Source: Pseudomonas laurylsulfatiphila
GTDB lineage: Bacteria > Pseudomonadota > Gammaproteobacteria > Pseudomonadales > Pseudomonadaceae
Length of the DNA: 64,000 nt
Reading direction: 5' to 3'
Assembly: GCF_002934665.1 (NCBI RefSeq)
Contig: NZ_NIRS01000007.1
Span: forward strand, 186,001-250,000
Part shown: positions 61,826-64,000 of the stretch, in pieces
Position numbering within the stretch: position 1 is the stretch's first letter
Layout of the letters: each line of letters begins with the position of its first letter
The notes under the pieces: model-generated
Seen by the model: the letters and a program-made list of their open reading frames with translations, nothing else
Database searches by the model: none
Told to the model about the DNA's origin: nothing
Position numbers and translations under genes: made by a program

Positions 61826-62431
61826 TCAGAGATGCAGCGTTGGATGGGTCAAACGATGCTGTTGCAGGATGAACTGGCGCAGACGCTCGGTTTCGTCCGT
61901 ATCGCTCTGGTTCAGTTGATAGGCGTAGAAGCCCTGTTCGTTTTCTTTCTCGAAGGTGCCGCGCAAGGCAATCCGCTCATAGCCTGAGGGGCTGAACCAC
62001 AAGGCGAAATGCTTCGGTGGCTTGGTCTTGTTGCGAACCTCCAGCAAAACCCCTTTGCACGACACTTCGTGTACCCACAGGGTGCCGGGTTGACCCTGGG
62101 CGTTTTCCAGCGCTACCGGCTCGTCCAGTACCAGACGCCAGGGCCGGACCATTGGCCCGTCTTCATAGATGCTCGGCACGCCGAGACGCAAATGCAGCGC
62201 ATGGAACTCGTCTTCCACCAGGTGCAGGGGGAAGGTCATTTGCTGGTTTTCGAAGCTGGCTTGAATGGTGACCTGTTCATGGGCCGCCAGGCGGGTGAGC
62301 AGGTCACGGATTTGCGATCCACCGTTGACGAGCAGGCTCGACGTCGCATCCCGCACATTGAGTTGCGGGTTGTGTTGCATGGTCTGGATGAAATCCAGCT
62401 CATCCTGGGTCAGGAGTGCGTCACGTTGCAT
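61826..62431 (-). CDS. PilZ-like (YcgR-type) protein, degenerate c-di-GMP motif
   Basis: 201 residues with an N-terminal YcgR-like barrel (about 35-110) and a C-terminal PilZ-like barrel (about 110-190). The expected RxxxR is only approximate as RPWRLVL, and the (D/N)xSxxG motif reads EVSCKG. c-di-GMP binding is therefore doubtful. It is convergent with the MerR gene (3 bases between stops), and upstream on the same strand is the LOV gene. Confidence 0.65.
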   Translation of the reverse strand: MQRDALLTQDELDFIQTMQHNPQLNVRDATSSLLVNGGSQIRDLLTRLAAHEQVTIQASFENQQMTFPLHLVEDEFHALHLRLGVPSIYEDGPMVRPWRLVLDEPVALENAQGQPGTLWVHEVSCKGVLLEVRNKTKPPKHFALWFSPSGYERIALRGTFEKENEQGFYAYQLNQSDTDETERLRQFILQQHRLTHPTLHL

Positions 62432-62485
62432 GGCCAGCTCGAAAGATATAATTACAAAGTCATTGGTGATTGTAGTTACTGACCA

Positions 62486-62962
62486 TTAATTCTGAATTTC
62501 GTTTGCGCCGTTCGTCGCCTTGAGCGCAGCAAGCTCGGCCTGGAGTTCAGCGACCTGCCCCTCCAGTTGAGCCACGCGCTGTTGCGCCTTGACCTGCACC
62601 GTGACGTCTTTCTGCACACCGACAAAATAGGTTTGCCCGTCCGCTGGATTTTTCACCGTTGAAAGGGACAGCTCATTCCAGAACGGTGTGCCGTCCTTGC
62701 GGTAGTTTCGCAATATTTCCCGGCAGGATCCTTCACTGTTCAAGGCGTTGCGAATCAACGGCAGGGCTTCCTGGTCGCGATCCCCCGACTGCAGGAAACG
62801 ACAATCCTGATAGAGGATCTCTTCGCTGGAGTAACCCGTCAGGCGTTCGAACGCGGGGTTGACGTAAATGAGGATTTTGTCCTGATCGCCTTCCTTTTCG
62901 GCAATCACGATGCCGTCGTTGGAGGCGTTGATCACCATTTGCAGCAGTTGGGCATTAATCAT
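62486..62962 (-). CDS. Short LOV photoreceptor protein
   Basis: 158-residue single LOV (PAS) domain with a C-terminal coiled coil (about 120-150, rich in Gln/Glu/Ala). The photoactive Cys54 lies in YQDCRFLQSG, with Asn residues in GTPFWNELSL and Gln117 in FVGVQKDV for flavin signalling. N-terminal and core match the P. putida short LOV proteins SB1/SB2 as I recall them. Blue light would form the Cys-flavin adduct and alter dimer contacts. AAAGGA precedes the ATG. No effector domain is attached, so it must act on a partner such as the LitR-like regulator at 60863. Confidence 0.92.
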   Translation of the reverse strand: MINAQLLQMVINASNDGIVIAEKEGDQDKILIYVNPAFERLTGYSSEEILYQDCRFLQSGDRDQEALPLIRNALNSEGSCREILRNYRKDGTPFWNELSLSTVKNPADGQTYFVGVQKDVTVQVKAQQRVAQLEGQVAELQAELAALKATNGANEIQN

Positions 62963-63064
62963 CGGAGCATCCTTTCCTGATTGATTGTCAATTGCATTCT
63001 AAGAGAATAATCACGACTGTGCTGTTAATATCCGGGTCTTTTACTCGGATTCAGGATCAGATTG

Positions 63065-63520
63065 ATGAAAGTCGCCATCATTTCCGGCTCGGTGTACGGC
63101 ACGGCCGAAGAAGTTGCCCGCCACGCCGCCAGCCTGTTGAAAGCCGCCGGTTTCGAAACCTGGCACAACCCGCGTGCGGCCCTCGCCGATATCCAGGCGT
63201 TTGGCCCCGAAGCCTTTCTGGCGGTGACCTCGACCACCGGCATGGGTGAGCTGCCGGACAATCTGCAACCACTGTATTCGACCATTCGTGACCAATTGCC
63301 AGCGGCCTGGCGCGGTTTGCCGGGGGCAGTGATCGGATTGGGCGATGCGAGTTATGGCGATACTTTTTGTGGCGGCGGCGAGCAGATGCGTGAATTGTTC
63401 GGTGAACTGGGCATTCGCGAAGTGCTGCCAATGCTGCGCCTGGATGCCAGCGAAAGCGTGACCCCCGAAACAGACGCCGAGCCTTGGCTGGCGGAGCTGA
63501 TCAGCGCACTGCGCGAGTGA
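63065..63520 (+). CDS. Flavodoxin-like protein (MioC type)
   Basis: 151-residue flavodoxin. FMN-phosphate loop ISGSVYGTAEEVAR is at residues 6-19; TSTTGMGELPDNL and the second loop GLGDASYGDTFCGGGEQM bind the ring. It acts as an electron carrier; E. coli MioC supports biotin synthase. Partner unknown here. It is divergent from the LOV gene across about 100 bases. Confidence 0.93.
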   Translation: MKVAIISGSVYGTAEEVARHAASLLKAAGFETWHNPRAALADIQAFGPEAFLAVTSTTGMGELPDNLQPLYSTIRDQLPAAWRGLPGAVIGLGDASYGDTFCGGGEQMRELFGELGIREVLPMLRLDASESVTPETDAEPWLAELISALRE

Positions 63521-63746
63521 CGGATAACCCGCCATCAACGCCAGTCAGGGTTCTGACAGTGCGGCAAAATCGGCCTGTCAGCCCCTTGCTGGCGCCGGTC
63601 GTTTGACATGGATCCAGAGCAGCAGGGTGACTGACTCGCTGGGACATCAAGCTGGCTGCCAATGCAACTACACGAACCTCAAGGGCTGACTAGACTCGGT
63701 AAACATAGGAAACACTCCATAATAAAAAACACCGAGGCTCCTTGCC

Positions 63747-64000
63747 GTGACTGTCGCTCCCGTCCAATCGCCACACAGTGTCAAAGACCAGGTCAGTGCT
63801 GCCGAGTGGCAGACTCGCGTTGACCTTGCGGCCTGTTATCGCCTGGTCGCTCAACACGGTTGGGATGACCTGATCTTTACCCACATCTCCGCCAAGGTGC
63901 CCGGCACCGAAGATTTCCTGATCAATCCGTTCGGGTTGATGTTTCACGAAATGACCGCGTCAAGCCTGGTCAAGGTGGACCAGGCCGGCAACAAGCTGAT
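63747..64000 (+). CDS. Class II aldolase/adducin family protein, 5' part
   Basis: The frame starts at a GTG (63747) with GAGG nine bases upstream and runs off the window. The 84 visible residues include WQTRVDLAACYRLVAQHGWD, THISAKVPGTEDFLINPFGL and MFHEMTASSLVKVD, the N-terminal half of a class II aldolase fold. The first zinc His lies beyond the cut. The substrate is unknown; relatives are used in sugar or methylthio-ribulose metabolism. The 226-base gap upstream shows no other gene. Confidence 0.88.
   Translation, partial: MTVAPVQSPHSVKDQVSAAEWQTRVDLAACYRLVAQHGWDDLIFTHISAKVPGTEDFLINPFGLMFHEMTASSLVKVDQAGNKL

Noticed and set aside
63690..63947. 85-codon minus-strand frame at the end of the window
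   Set aside because: Antisense to the class II aldolase frame, which has clear family sequence.

Overview
The window is chromosomal DNA from a Pseudomonas of the fluorescens/putida kind. The evidence is high GC content, dense REP/REPIN palindromes of the GTAGGAGC and GTGGGAGC types, and a gene order from gatCAB/mreBCD through cysNC that I recognise from memory as the P. aeruginosa PA4442-PA4484 neighbourhood. That synteny was not computed.

Layout. 1-1139: a partial CaCA antiporter and an RlpA-type lipoprotein. 1343-4554: gatCAB, the tRNA amidotransferase, divergent from mreBCD-maf-rng-yhdP (4766-13597), which handles cell shape, rRNA maturation and outer-membrane lipid supply. 13810-18202: a nitrilase-family amidase and the TldD/PmbA protease pair around darP (yjgA). 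18427-22185: the iron-responsive fagA-fumC-orfX-sodA cluster behind a Fur-box-like site, then a ZIP transporter. 22249-29334 (minus): kdsD-kdsC-lptC-lptA-lptB-rpoN-hpf-ptsN-rapZ-npr, covering LPS sugar and transport, sigma-54 and nitrogen-PTS. 29611-32651: mlaFEDCB lipid transport. 32766-37559: ibaG, murA, hisG, hisD, hisC. 37671-42775: algW, a Nif3-like gene, and cysD-cysNC.

42728-45862 is the accessory spot and the most unusual part. A short AT-rich cassette of three genes (two-helix membrane protein, 2-oxoglutarate/Fe(II) dioxygenase, and a protein with a hydrophobic hairpin and a Pro-rich, acidic tail) lies between two ~375-bp direct repeats. The repeats are made of the cysNC tail, its terminator, a REPIN and the 3' end of the neighbouring acyltransferase gene. 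Outside the identical block each inner copy grades into a diverged version of the same gene. This is the structure expected if a circle or duplicated donor segment carrying the cassette integrated by a single crossover.

45714-57296 carries housekeeping and metabolic genes: acyltransferase, pta, SlyD-type isomerase, glutathione peroxidase, old yellow enzyme, mannosyltransferase-like GT4, CysZ, TrxB and a class III aminotransferase. A small unknown gene with two Ig-like repeats sits at 53032-53640. 57545-64000 holds a HopJ-family gene, a DUF1244 gene, the tetrahydromonapterin set folX-folE-folM, a LitR-like MerR regulator, a degenerate PilZ-like protein, a short LOV photoreceptor, a MioC-type flavodoxin and a partial class II aldolase. 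The regulator and LOV gene suggest blue-light control here.

mreC appears to start at a rare ATT codon: the E. coli MreC N-terminus aligns from that codon, a strong ribosome binding site precedes it, and no ATG exists in frame. No tRNA, rRNA, CRISPR array, transposase or integrase gene was seen.
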